Part shown: positions 52,630 through 61,678 of the stretch, one piece after another
How positions within the stretch are numbered: position 1 is the first letter of the stretch
How the letters are laid out: the number at the start of each line of letters is the position of its first letter
Assembly (NCBI RefSeq): GCF_001640025.1
Contig: NC_031672.1
Coordinates: 3,286,001-3,350,000, forward strand
Reading direction: 5' to 3'
DNA length: 64,000 nucleotides
Source of the DNA: Sugiyamaella lignohabitans
Taxonomy: Eukaryota > Ascomycota > Dipodascomycetes > Dipodascales > Trichomonascaceae
The notes under the pieces: generated by a model
The model's input: only the letters and a program-made list of their open reading frames with translations
Database searches by the model: none
What the model was told of the DNA's origin: nothing
Made by a program: the position numbers and the translations under genes

Positions 52630-54417
52630 ATGCCTTCTGCTCCGTACATCAAACGTGAGGATGACGACGGCGGTGGTGGTCCTGGCGACTATCCCGTTTT
52701 TCCCAGTGGAGGTAGTAATAACAACAATTATGGCCCTGATTCCCAGGCCAGATTGATGTCAAGAGAGGTTCTTACACGAGGTTTCAATTCTTTTGATGAT
52801 ACAAATGCCAATCAAGCTTCATCTATGATTGATGAGTCGGATTTATTAGATCTGGAAGGCATCGGTTCGCCCGAGGTTCAAAATGCTTATGGACGAAACC
52901 AAGGTGCTCAACAAGGGATAAGCTTGACTGCTGGAGCTGGTTCTATTCCTGGCACTACTTCTAATTTTGTGCACAGTGGTAATAGTGTCACTTCAGCTAC
53001 TTCGGCACCACGGGATTTCTCTCGTAATGCTGCACAACAGTCTTATAAGTCTAATTTACCACTCGGCACTACACCTCCTATCCCCGAATCAACATCTCCT
53101 TTTGACAACTTTTTGTACAATCAAGCGAGATTTGGTGCAAACGCTAATAATACTGGCGGTAACATCAACACGAACCAACAACAAGGCTTAGCAGCAAATT
53201 CTGGTAACTTCCAACAACCAAGTGGTCAATTGGCAGGCTTAGGCAATCCTCAGATCCATATACAGAACCAGTCTCACTCATCGCAACCACAAACCCAGGG
53301 CCAGCAGCAGAATTTTATCAGCAGTAAACATAATAGATTTCCCTCGACTGGAAACGCTTCTCTTGGTCCTGGTAGCTACACCTCCCCCAGACCAGAGTCT
53401 CATGTTGATAGATTTATGCATGAAAACGCCATAGCCAGTAACTCTAGTACTCCAATTGGTTCATATGATGGGAATTATTCGACCAGTCCAGGTTTCTCTG
53501 TGGGGTCTACTGGTGGCGGATTTTCTCTGCCAAACTATGGTATTGGTGGGTCTTCTGCTGCTGGTGGTAGTAGCAGCATAGGAAAGGCCATGATTCTCAA
53601 TTCTGACGATAAACAGCAACAATTACTAGAACGCAGAAGAAAACGACGAGAATCTCACAACGCAGTAGAACGTCGTCGTCGTGATAATATTAATGAAAAA
53701 ATCAAGGAATTGTCTGAATTGATTCCAGAGAAGTTTCTTATGGCCGGCATGGACCAACAGCTACTACAGAAAGGAATGGACGACAGACCCAATAAAGGTA
53801 CAATTCTAGCTCGTAGTGTTGACTATATTCGTCAATTACAAGCCATTATTGACGACCAGAATAGAGCTGAATTAGATCTTCAGGACCTTGTCAACTCACT
53901 CCAGCGTAACCTTGGCGTTGCTGTCACGGAATACAAATATACATCAGCCGAACTAGCTCTCTCAAGACTTGGAATCGGTCCACAGATCAGTGGTGCCACC
54001 CCTCCAGTAATGCCCAACACAGGTATTGGTACAGGATCAGGCCCCGACGACCTGAAATCACCAATGTCGAACAGCAGCCAGTCATCTCGACCGACCAACA
54101 ACGAGTCTGGTGCTCTATCCGACACAGCACAACCAAACCGGAATCTCCCCGGCGGATCTGGATCCACTCATATTGGTGGACCCACCGCAGGTTCGGGTAA
54201 CAATTCTGCTAGTGGCAGCGGTAGTGGACAAATGGCCACAAACACCCTGTCTCCATCGCAACACCGAGGAAACCAGGGCGGTTCTCATGAAGATAGATCC
54301 ACCAATGAAACCCCCGAGTTCACCCCGGAATTCGACATCGACTTCTACCAAAGGCAGGGCTATGCGCCACAAGACGAGTCGGCCATATTCGATGACGATT
54401 ACGGCTACAATCGATAG
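52630..54417 (+). CDS. bHLH (leucine-zipper-type) transcription factor, Rtg3-like
   Basis: The 595-residue protein carries a clear bHLH domain from about residue 335: RRKRRESHNAVERRRRDNIN is the basic region with the His-Glu-Arg contacts for E-box/R-box DNA. EKIKELSELIPEKF is helix 1, KGTILARSVDYIRQLQ is helix 2, and a coiled-coil tail follows. The loop is longer than usual (MAGMDQQLLQKGMDDRPN). Flanks are Asn/Gln/Gly/Ser-rich and disordered. The domain resembles Rtg3, the partner of Rtg1 in mitochondrial retrograde signalling, but related fungal bHLHs are close, so the target pathway is not certain. An N-terminal DESDLLDLEGIGSPEV acidic patch may act as an activation region. Confidence 0.8.
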   Translation: MPSAPYIKREDDDGGGGPGDYPVFPSGGSNNNNYGPDSQARLMSREVLTRGFNSFDDTNANQASSMIDESDLLDLEGIGSPEVQNAYGRNQGAQQGISLTAGAGSIPGTTSNFVHSGNSVTSATSAPRDFSRNAAQQSYKSNLPLGTTPPIPESTSPFDNFLYNQARFGANANNTGGNINTNQQQGLAANSGNFQQPSGQLAGLGNPQIHIQNQSHSSQPQTQGQQQNFISSKHNRFPSTGNASLGPGSYTSPRPESHVDRFMHENAIASNSSTPIGSYDGNYSTSPGFSVGSTGGGFSLPNYGIGGSSAAGGSSSIGKAMILNSDDKQQQLLERRRKRRESHNAVERRRRDNINEKIKELSELIPEKFLMAGMDQQLLQKGMDDRPNKGTILARSVDYIRQLQAIIDDQNRAELDLQDLVNSLQRNLGVAVTEYKYTSAELALSRLGIGPQISGATPPVMPNTGIGTGSGPDDLKSPMSNSSQSSRPTNNESGALSDTAQPNRNLPGGSGSTHIGGPTAGSGNNSASGSGSGQMATNTLSPSQHRGNQGGSHEDRSTNETPEFTPEFDIDFYQRQGYAPQDESAIFDDDYGYNR

Positions 54418-54556
54418 TGCTTACCCAAGGTCTGTCCAACTCAGGCCCTGCTTATTTATTTGTTCCCTGTTTTCTCTTCTCGACCTCAGCACCTAATGAA
54501 TTTTCCCTCTTTTGCTGATAATAGACTACTGTGCAATATAATCCCAAATCCGTATT

Positions 54557-54610
54557 GCCTCCGGCGGCTGGGGCTCCGCCCCAGACCCCGTAGCTCCTGC
54601 TTCGCAGGAG
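54557..54610 (+). repeat. GC-rich element, solo A-end left half
   Basis: Intact GCCTCCGGCGGC end, TGGGGCTCCGCCCCA hairpin, and A hairpin CTCCTGCTTCGCAGGAG; nothing of the second half. Confidence 0.9.
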
Positions 54611-55718
54611 ATTGATAGATCTGCCCACTATTTGTTTCACGCCCTGCATAATAGTACATGAATCAATGCAAGTGCGAGATCGTAACGAACCCGGGTTGGA
54701 ACACCAGTGAAGTTTCGTGATCCTCTGAAGACTCCAAAATCGTAGACAAATAATCAGTATTATTAAGTAGGAAATATATATAAAGAAAGTGATTTTATTG
54801 AAACAAATGTACCACCCATTCGCTCACAAGTCTAAATTGAAATGTCTGGCGAGCTTTCAAAATTGATTCTGGATGTAATTTGTAAGACAGCGACATAGTG
54901 GTTAACTGGATTTCTTCATGTGTTTAGGACGGTCTGACATCAGTATAGCCAAAGAAACTGGGAACTGTGGTACATTTTACTTATGAATTAAGTTAGTCGC
55001 TCCATTAATTGTTTGTCAATTAATGGTGAGAAGTAAAATCAGCAGTTTCAATGTTCATAGTTCCACTTCTGGTGGAAGGCAACCTCTTCAGAAAACTGGG
55101 ATTCAAATACTTATAGTCAACAGTATGTGAGCCTCAGAAATAGGACGCCAGAGTTTGTCGTTCCTAGTTCAGATGAGACATTAGAAGACCAAGTTCATCA
55201 GATCATAAGTTGTCATCGTACCTCTCAACAGAAATTCAGTCGGCTAGTTCTCAGATCTGAAATGTCACTCTATAAATTTTAAAAATAGTAACTATCATCA
55301 CATGGATTAACCTCAGAGTTAGAAGTGGCAAATATCCTCCCTAAAATAATAATGGCCTTATTTTAAGAAGAAAGACTAATAAATAAAGTCACTCAAAACT
55401 ATAGCAGGATCACAATCAGGCAAGAAGAGACCTGACAACGATCACCGAAACGGAAAAATTGAGAGTAAAGAACAAAATATAAGAATTTTTTCTGGCTATC
55501 GGTAACTATGCGATGTTGATGTTTGACCTTTCAGGGGGGCTGCATTTTTCAATTTAGGCTCATTCAGGGGTGCATATATCTAGCTCAAGCGTTGCTTCTG
55601 GCGGATCTATGCGCACGTTCCTGCTGATCTCTACATCACCTATGCTCTTAGAGTTACCATGTGCCCCTTATCAACTCTCTGCTGGTAGCAACTAGCACTC
55701 ACAAAATATGTCTGGCAA

Positions 55719-55776
55719 GCCTCCGGCGGCTGGTGCTCTGCCATAGACCCCGTTACTCCTCTTGCTACGCTCGAGC
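55719..55776 (+). repeat. GC-rich element, diverged C-end left half
   Basis: GCCTCCGGCGGCTGGTGCTC then TGCCATAGACCCCG and CTCCTCTTGCTACGCTCGAG; several hairpin-breaking changes. Confidence 0.82.
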
Positions 55777-55987
55777 CGGCTTAGCTAAATCTCTCATTGG
55801 CTATAGAATTGGCAGTGCTGAAGACTTAGTATGTATTTGCATCATAATACAATATATATATTTGGAACATAATTTTGTAACTTTGTCCTTGAAAAGTGTT
55901 ACGTCTTGTCGGTAGAAACAATCAGAAGCCACGGGAAGTAGCAATTATATTTACATAAAATACCCCGTAGGGTAGTGAGGGGGGGGC

Positions 55988-56461
55988 TTAGAGGTCTGGC
56001 ATGCGGAGCACCTCTTTCTCGCGGTTTTCAGCCAAATCACGCAGTTTGGCCATGAGGGGGCTTTTCTCCCATCTCTCAGGGCATGGCTTGACATCGTTAT
56101 TTCTGGTAGCCCAATAGTAAATATCCCAGTCCTGCTCATCCAGGAGCTCGTCATACTCGTCCATCTCCTCACGAGACATAGTGCCGAGGTACACTTTAGC
56201 GAACTTGCTGAGAATCAAATCTGTTTCCAAAATACCTCTCTTACGACTTTGATATAATAATCGAGCACGCTTAGTCTCAGTCTCCTCACCAGGTCGTGGC
56301 AATGGTTGTACCTTTAACTCGATTTTAGATGTCACAATCTCCTCTTCAGACACGGCCGGAGCTCTGTTGTTGGTGCTTTGAAAACGGATGAGCAATGGTG
56401 CTCTTGACAGAACTGCCACACGACTGATAGGTCTCGAAACCAACGGTAATCTCCTCAGCAT
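55988..56461 (-). CDS. SDH5: Succinate dehydrogenase assembly factor 2 (FAD insertion factor)
   Basis: The 157-residue protein matches Sdh5/Emi5/SDHAF2, which is needed for covalent attachment of FAD to the Sdh1 subunit of complex II. A basic N terminus (MLRRLPLVSRPISRVAVL) is a mitochondrial matrix targeting sequence. The core RLLYQSRKRGILETDLILSK and LLDEQDWDIYYWAT are the hallmark blocks. The length is typical. It is intronless. A GC-rich partial element lies about 145 bp upstream of the ATG. Confidence 0.95.
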   Translation of the reverse strand: MLRRLPLVSRPISRVAVLSRAPLLIRFQSTNNRAPAVSEEEIVTSKIELKVQPLPRPGEETETKRARLLYQSRKRGILETDLILSKFAKVYLGTMSREEMDEYDELLDEQDWDIYYWATRNNDVKPCPERWEKSPLMAKLRDLAENREKEVLRMPDL

Positions 56462-56605
56462 TGTGTATATGTCTTTCTCAGTAGATGTCGTTAATGATAC
56501 CTTGAAATTTCTGGGGTTATGATCTTCCTTTTGAGACTCACCCGCGCCCGCGGCTGGTTCTGTTCGGGATCTGTCTCCGATTTACTCAGGGGGGAATGGA
56601 GGTCT

Positions 56606-56656
56606 GCCTCCGGCGGCTGGGGCTCTGCCCCAGGCCCCGTAGCTCGCTTCGCTCGT
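56606..56656 (+). repeat. GC-rich element, truncated left half
   Basis: GCCTCCGGCGGC end, TGGGGCTCTGCCCCA hairpin and GGCCCCGTAGCTCGCTTCGC TCG; the C motif is shortened and the second half is absent. Confidence 0.82.
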
Positions 56657-56925
56657 TTCTTGGACCTTGGGGAGAGTGGGTACTGAAATAGAAAATGACA
56701 GCGACTTCCGGAACAGTAAGGAAAGGGAGCCAACTGGCCTAAGCGAGATATAAACCAGCTGGAGCCAGACTATCAGTTTGACCCTATAAAATATCTAAAA
56801 ACTCTTGATTCTGGATGAATGGAATGTCACAGAGTAAGAAACATTTAAGCATTTACCATTAGCTACTGAAGGAGTCTTTCAGATGGCCATCTCCATCAGC
56901 TATCAATCAAGTGTGCTTATCGCAC

Positions 56926-57246
56926 ATGTCAGCCTCACATCACGCGCTGCAGGGCACCACCCATATCGAACCCCTTAATTTACTATCAGACGCCATCAGA
57001 ATAAGCAAGACCACAGCCAGCCACTACAAGTTTTTGGCCGAATCACTTTTTTCTGAGAAACAGCGATTGTTCGTCGTTCTGTGCGAGTGTCACCGAATTT
57101 TGTATAATACAGCCTGTCAATCTCGATCGTTTTGTTTTATTGGATCACTGGATCCTTCTGGACCGACATCAGCCAAAGCCCGGGTCATCCATTCATCCAT
57201 CAAGCAACTCGTTCAAGGACTAGTTTGCAGTCGAAAATCCATTTGA
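56926..57246 (+). CDS. Possible small protein or upstream ORF before ATG18
   Basis: The 106-residue ORF reads MSASHHALQGTTHIEPLNLL, then a helix-like stretch with charged and hydrophobic residues in phase (SHYKFLAESLFSEKQRLFVV) and several Cys. I recognise no family. It ends 90 bp before the ATG18 ATG, so it would be an upstream ORF if the ATG18 leader is long, or a separate small gene, or chance. Codon composition does not decide. Confidence 0.2.
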   Translation: MSASHHALQGTTHIEPLNLLSDAIRISKTTASHYKFLAESLFSEKQRLFVVLCECHRILYNTACQSRSFCFIGSLDPSGPTSAKARVIHSSIKQLVQGLVCSRKSI

Positions 57247-57336
57247 AAGGGAAGAATCAGAAGAAAGAGAGAATTGAGAATTGGACAGAACAAACAATTA
57301 TAGAGAGAAGATAACAACGGTAGGAATAGAGTCAAG

Positions 57337-59086
57337 ATGACATCGCAGGATGTCATGAACTTTGTGAACTTCAACCAGGACTTCAGTTGCATCTCAGTGG
57401 GAAGTCGCAATGGGTACAAAATCTATAACTGCGATCCGTTTGGCAAGTGCTTCACCAAACGTAAGTACTACAATGATGGTTGAAAAAAGGACACATGTTG
57501 CTGGCTTTCTGGCCGTCAGTCAGTCTGCAGCAGTACTCGTACAGCCAGCAGTGAACCAATTCATTTCGTAGAAGCTGCTTCTAAACTAGCATTATCTCAC
57601 CAGAATACTAACGAGAAATAGCAGATGGAGGAATTGGTAAGTCCAGGACACAAAAACCGGCAATCTGGACTCCCCAACGCAACGACTCGAGCGCAGCGAG
57701 AGGAGCAGCTGGGTCTGGGGCGGAGCCCCAGCCGCCGGAGGCAGACCCCTACAGCCATAAAAACAGGCAACTAACAGCGTCACAGGCATAGTGGAGATGT
57801 TATTTTGTACGTCGTTGGTAGCGGTAGTGGGAATTGGCGACCAACCAGCGTTGAGTCCACGGCGACTGAAGATCATGAATACCAAGCGACAGTCGACGAT
57901 TTGCGAGTTGACGTTTCCAACGGCGGTTTTGAAGGTCAAACTGAATCGGAAACGGCTGATTGTGGTTCTGGAAGAACAGATATATATCTACGATATCAGT
58001 AACATGAAACTGTTGCACACAATCGAGACGGCGCCTAATCCCAATGCAGTGTGCTCATTATCGGCATCATCAGAGAACTGCTACATGGTATACCCCTCGG
58101 CTGCTCCAGTTAGCAGTGGCCTGAGTATTGGATCCGGTGTAGGTGGGGCTGGTATCGGTATTACAGGAAATGGTGGTGCTGGTGGTGCCGGTGGTGCGAC
58201 CGCAGTCACATCGCCTAATCGCACGGGTGAATTAAAGATATTCGACTGTATCTCGCTCCAACCAGTAAATGTAATTGAAGCTCATAAGGGTCCATTATCG
58301 GTAGTCACGCTCAATAATGACGGTACATTGCTTGCAACAGCGTCGGATAAAGGAACTATTATCCGGATTTTCGCGGTTCCTAGTGGCCAGAAACTATACC
58401 AGTTTCGACGAGGTACCTATCCATCCAAGATCTTCTCTATCAACTTTAATCTCAACTCGACGTTACTGTGTGTGAGCAGTGCCACAGAAACTGTTCATAT
58501 ATTCAAACTATCGACCAAAAGCGGTGCAAAAGTATTAGCTCAAGGGAGCAACCCGCAACCTGGGCTGCCAACAGGGTACTCTAACAACTCAGCTGATGGG
58601 ACTACATCTGTCTCAGAGGGTTCTAACGCAAATTCCACATCCAGTTCGGCATCAGTTGATGGGCCTGGCGATAGCAGTATTACAAGAGAAGATGACGACA
58701 GCGATGGTGATCTAGGAACTGGTGGTGTTAGTGGAGACGGGCTTTCCAGTGAGCCAGTTGGGCCCGTGAGATCAGAATCACAGGGACGATTTTCTGGAAC
58801 CGCTGCCATGGGATTTATACGTAAACAATCCATCAGCAAGCACGTCGCAGGGTACCTACCCAACGCAGTATCGAACATCCTGGAACCAAAAACCCGCGAT
58901 TTCGCCTACTTCAAACTGCCAGCACCTCCTGGAGTCAAGTCGGTCGTCGCATTCAGCAACTCATCAACCCACGCACTCGTGGTGACCTCGGAAGGCTACT
59001 TCTACCAGTACGCCATCGACCTCGATAACGGTGGCGAGTGCGAGCTCGTCAAGCAATTCTCGCTCCTCGACTCCGAGGAATACTAA
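57337..59086 (+). CDS. ATG18: PROPPIN autophagy protein Atg18 (two introns, 15-nt microexon)
   Basis: Exons 57337-57460, 57622-57636 and 57786-59086 give 479 residues. [20 protein letters not shown] opens the beta-propeller, the microexon supplies PDGGI, and [20 protein letters not shown] follows, as in Atg18. The lipid-binding FRRG motif is at residues 253-256, in [28 protein letters not shown] and [12 protein letters not shown] are propeller blades. The protein binds PI3P and PI(3,5)P2, acts with Atg2 at the phagophore, and controls vacuole size. Gly-rich and acidic Ser-rich loops (about 135-160 and 290-360) are insertions between blades. The CAG acceptor at 57783-57785 is preferred over a TAG 6 nt further on because it keeps the GIGIVEM spacing. 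Confidence 0.92.
57461..57621 (+). other. ATG18 intron 1
   Basis: GTAAGT donor at 57461, TACTAAC at 57606-57612, AG at 57620-57621. 161 nt, followed by the 15-nt microexon CAGATGGAGGAATTG (57622-57636). Confidence 0.85.
57637..57785 (+). other. ATG18 intron 2, containing a GC-rich half element
   Basis: GTAAGT donor at 57637, ACTAAC at 57770-57775, CAG at 57783-57785. The GC-rich half element at 57683-57742 makes up about 40 percent of its 149 nt. Confidence 0.85.
57683..57742 (-). repeat. GC-rich element, solo C-end right half, intronic
   Basis: CGACTCGAGCGCAGCGAGAG, then GAGCAGCTGGGTC, TGGGGCGGAGCCCCA hairpin and GCCGCCGGAGGC end. Lies inside ATG18 intron 2. Confidence 0.9.
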
Positions 59087-59419
59087 TATACTCTGCTAGC
59101 ATACATACCCAAGCTCTAATAATACCATTTGTTGACGTTCAGTTGCCTCCGGCTGCTGGGGCTCCGCCCCAGACCCCATGGCTCCTGCTTCGCAGGAGAT
59201 GCGTGGGGGTCGCGTGTGAATTTGGGGGATTGATTCTCCCAGCCACGGTTGACACGCCCGACGAAACGACTCGAGCGTAGCGGGAGGAGCCACGGGGTCT
59301 GGGGCAGAGCCCCAGCCGCCGGAGGCAGTCAGCGACGCAGGGTCTTCAAGCACGGCGTGATGCAGGTGATTTATAGTGGGAACATGCAAGAGTCGTGAAG
59401 CTTTGCTCTGTATTGCACC
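59087..59419. promoter_or_regulatory. ATG18-COX23 gap with complete GC-rich element
   Basis: Most of the 333-bp gap (59145-59326) is a GC-rich element. Only about 93 bp separates its right end from the COX23 ATG, so COX23 transcription must start in or beside it. Confidence 0.5.
59145..59326 (+). repeat. GC-rich palindromic element, complete, A-to-C, long core
   Basis: Left end GCCTCCGGCTGC with one change, A hairpin CTCCTGCTTCGCAGGAG, C motif CTCGAGCGTAGCGGGAGGAG, intact right end. The core is about 70 bp, longer than in other copies, and contains an internal GGGGGATTGATTCTCCC palindrome. Confidence 0.92.
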
Positions 59420-59713
59420 ATGCCAATTGAACGAGACAAGTCCAAGGTGGACTTCACCAAGGATGGTAATTATAAATTTTTCCCAGATGAGCCTCTAGAT
59501 AAGTTGCATGCCGACAAGTTTGCGTCTAAGGAGCCATCTCAGTTCTATGACCCCTGTGCCGAGGCTTCGAAGATGAGTCTCAACTGTCTGGAGAGAAACA
59601 ATTATGACAAGTCGGCCTGTCTGACGTATTTCCAGGCATATCGCGATTGCAAGAAGACCTGGCAAAGAGCCCGTAAGGCTGCCGCTTACGGTGCATCCTC
59701 TTCTTCCTCGTAG
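59420..59713 (+). CDS. COX23: Twin CX9C mitochondrial protein, Cox23-like
   Basis: The 97-residue CHCH protein has C46-X9-C56 and C67-X9-C77, which form two disulfides in the intermembrane space through the Mia40 pathway. PCAEASKMSLNCLERNNYDK followed by CLTYFQAYRDCKKTW matches Cox23/CHCHD7, a cytochrome c oxidase assembly factor. The S. cerevisiae protein is longer at the N terminus; this one has a short polar N terminus and a Ser tail. No intron. It converges with ASK1 over 285 bp. Confidence 0.9.
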   Translation: MPIERDKSKVDFTKDGNYKFFPDEPLDKLHADKFASKEPSQFYDPCAEASKMSLNCLERNNYDKSACLTYFQAYRDCKKTWQRARKAAAYGASSSSS

Positions 59714-59998
59714 AATTTGTTGTGAAGCTATTGATGAATGATAAGTTTTGCCAGCGGGGGGACAGCTCTCGACCCTGTTTCTCGCTTTTATTGTACATTG
59801 GTCGATATTTCTCAAAAACTAAAAGTTATTGTTCTGCCAAGTAGCGGTGCTATTGAACAGATCTGGCCCAATGTTGTGTGGCTTCCTGCTGGATATTCTA
59901 ATCTAGCATCTTGGTTCTGGCTGAACATAAAGTCATGGAGAACATCCGTGTTTTAAATAACATATATTTAATATAAAATAGTTAACAATGAGCTTGTG

Positions 59999-61678
59999 TT
60001 AGAGCGAAAAATCCATGGCATCACTGTCGCTGTCACTGTCGTTGTTTCCATGCGCTGTGAAACTATGATCGTTGAGGAATGACTCTTGACTCATCATAGA
60101 ACTGCTGTCGTCCGCTCCACCAACTGTTCGAAGAATATCGTTAACAATTGTCCGAACAGCCTGTCGAGCTGGCGTTTTGACAAATTGTCCAGTTGTACCC
60201 GCTGCAGTGGTGAATTGTCGTGTAACCGGAGGGGAGATGCCATCCATGATATGATCGATGTCTGAGTCTGTCTCATCGTAGAAAGTAGGTAGTTTACGAT
60301 TAGCTGGAGTTGACGGTGGTTTCGAAAAGGCGTCATTTGTTTCGGTCCTCGTAGGCTGATGTTGCTTTGTAGAGGCTGAGGATGTATAATAAGTGTTACT
60401 GGCTGCTGTGGTTGTAGCTGTGGTGGTCGGATTATTAGTGTTACGGGTCGTAGTAGGGTCATTAAAAATATTCGTAGAAGGTTTTGGTTCTGGCGTCAGC
60501 CCTGATGCACTCTTTAAGGAAGATGGAGCTGGTGAAAAGAGCTCACTTTGTAGTTTTGGTGGTGCCACTATATCTGACATAGACGAATCTTCGTCCAAAA
60601 GATGCTGCAGAAAACTGCTGCGACGTACATCGCTAACTCCTGATTGTTGTGTTTTCGACGGTTTTGGTGTAGCTTGGATTCTCCAGTTTCGGTTGAGCAC
60701 TTGGTGTCGAAGAACGCTGTTAGCTGCTCCTGTTGGAAACGGTTTCTGACTATTGCTTCCTGCCTTGGGAGTCCGTAAAACTGACTGCGGTATCCTTCCA
60801 GGACTCATGAGTCTAGTGACTGGCTTTTCGATATTAAAAGACGAATCATCCATGGAATTATCATATGCTGCATTTCTTGTATTCTGAGTATGGCCCATAC
60901 CAGTAGGTGGCGCCAGTGTAGTTTGGTCGTTAAGCCGTAGTGGACTCCGATGGGGACTCTTTTCTGGATCTGTAAGTACAGGTATCCGTGATGGAGATCG
61001 CTTGATTTTGCGTTGTGATCCCACGGGTGACCCTAATTTCAATGGAGTCGACTGGTTTGCGGGGGTTATATCGTCGTCCAAAAACCTACCCCGACTTCTT
61101 CGAAAGTTATCCGGTGAATACTGTTGCTGTTGTTGATTTTCATATGCCCTATCTCTATTCAACCCTTGAAGACCAGTTTCAGGGCCATATAGCTGGCCAT
61201 GACCATGGCCATGTTGACGAAGATATTCGTCCTCGTTGTCAGGGTCATATTCCTGTTCCCCTGGCATAGTCATATTGGTGGTATCATAAATGGACTCTTT
61301 GTCAATAGACAAGCTGCCCATTGGAGCCGCTATCTCTTCATATGTGGATAGGGTGACCTCAGCTGACGACTCCAAGAAGTCCTTCCAAAAGCCAGCATTA
61401 TCCCACAATCTCCTTGATTCTTGAGAATACTTTTCAATGCTCGGTAAAATGGATTCAGAAATGATTCTATTTGCCTGTGCAAAGTTCTTGTCAATTTCTT
61501 GTAAAGCCAAAGTAATTGACTGCTCAGTCTTTTCCAGTTCTTCAGCTAGGGCCGTATTTGATGTTGGAGCCCCTGTATTGCGTGATCTGGTGCTTCCTGC
61601 TACAGTGAGTCTCCTATTAGCATTCGAAGTCAGCTTCTGAAAGGCACCGTTACCACTACCAGCTGTCCCTGGAATCAT
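59999..61678 (-). CDS. ASK1: DASH/Dam1 complex subunit Ask1
   Basis: The 559-residue protein has the conserved Ask1 region at residues 45-120: LEKTEQSITLALQEIDKNFA, then SILPSIEKYSQESRRLWDNA and GFWKDFLESSAEVTLSTYEE. The DASH complex forms a ring on microtubules that couples kinetochores to depolymerising ends. The rest is Ser/Thr/Pro/Gln-rich and disordered, with many SP sites (SPSRIP, SPHRSP, RSPLRL) suited to Cdk1, consistent with known control of Ask1. The acidic Ser-rich end (NDSDSDSDAMDF) resembles a CK2-type tail. Longer than S. cerevisiae Ask1 (near 290), as in other fungi. CGCGT boxes lie 85-125 bp upstream. Confidence 0.9.
   Translation of the reverse strand: MIPGTAGSGNGAFQKLTSNANRRLTVAGSTRSRNTGAPTSNTALAEELEKTEQSITLALQEIDKNFAQANRIISESILPSIEKYSQESRRLWDNAGFWKDFLESSAEVTLSTYEEIAAPMGSLSIDKESIYDTTNMTMPGEQEYDPDNEDEYLRQHGHGHGQLYGPETGLQGLNRDRAYENQQQQQYSPDNFRRSRGRFLDDDITPANQSTPLKLGSPVGSQRKIKRSPSRIPVLTDPEKSPHRSPLRLNDQTTLAPPTGMGHTQNTRNAAYDNSMDDSSFNIEKPVTRLMSPGRIPQSVLRTPKAGSNSQKPFPTGAANSVLRHQVLNRNWRIQATPKPSKTQQSGVSDVRRSSFLQHLLDEDSSMSDIVAPPKLQSELFSPAPSSLKSASGLTPEPKPSTNIFNDPTTTRNTNNPTTTATTTAASNTYYTSSASTKQHQPTRTETNDAFSKPPSTPANRKLPTFYDETDSDIDHIMDGISPPVTRQFTTAAGTTGQFVKTPARQAVRTIVNDILRTVGGADDSSSMMSQESFLNDHSFTAHGNNDSDSDSDAMDFSL

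Larger units (their letters stand above)
54418..55987. other. 1.57-kb convergent gap between the bHLH gene and SDH5
   Basis: It contains two solo GC-rich halves (54557-54610, 55719-55776). A TTAATTGTTTGTCAATTAA palindrome at about 55004-55023 is A/T-rich. No gene or RNA was recognised. Confidence 0.45.
56462..57336. promoter_or_regulatory. Divergent SDH5/ATG18 region
   Basis: It contains a partial GC-rich element (56606-56656) on the SDH5 side. An ATG-initiated 106-codon ORF at 56926-57246 ends 90 bp before the ATG18 start; it is listed separately with low confidence. Confidence 0.4.

Noticed and set aside
54660..54740. tRNA on the minus strand (GGGTTCGTTACG box-B-like motif)
   Set aside because: The T-stem does not pair and no A box lies at the right distance. 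No convincing tRNA was found in the window.
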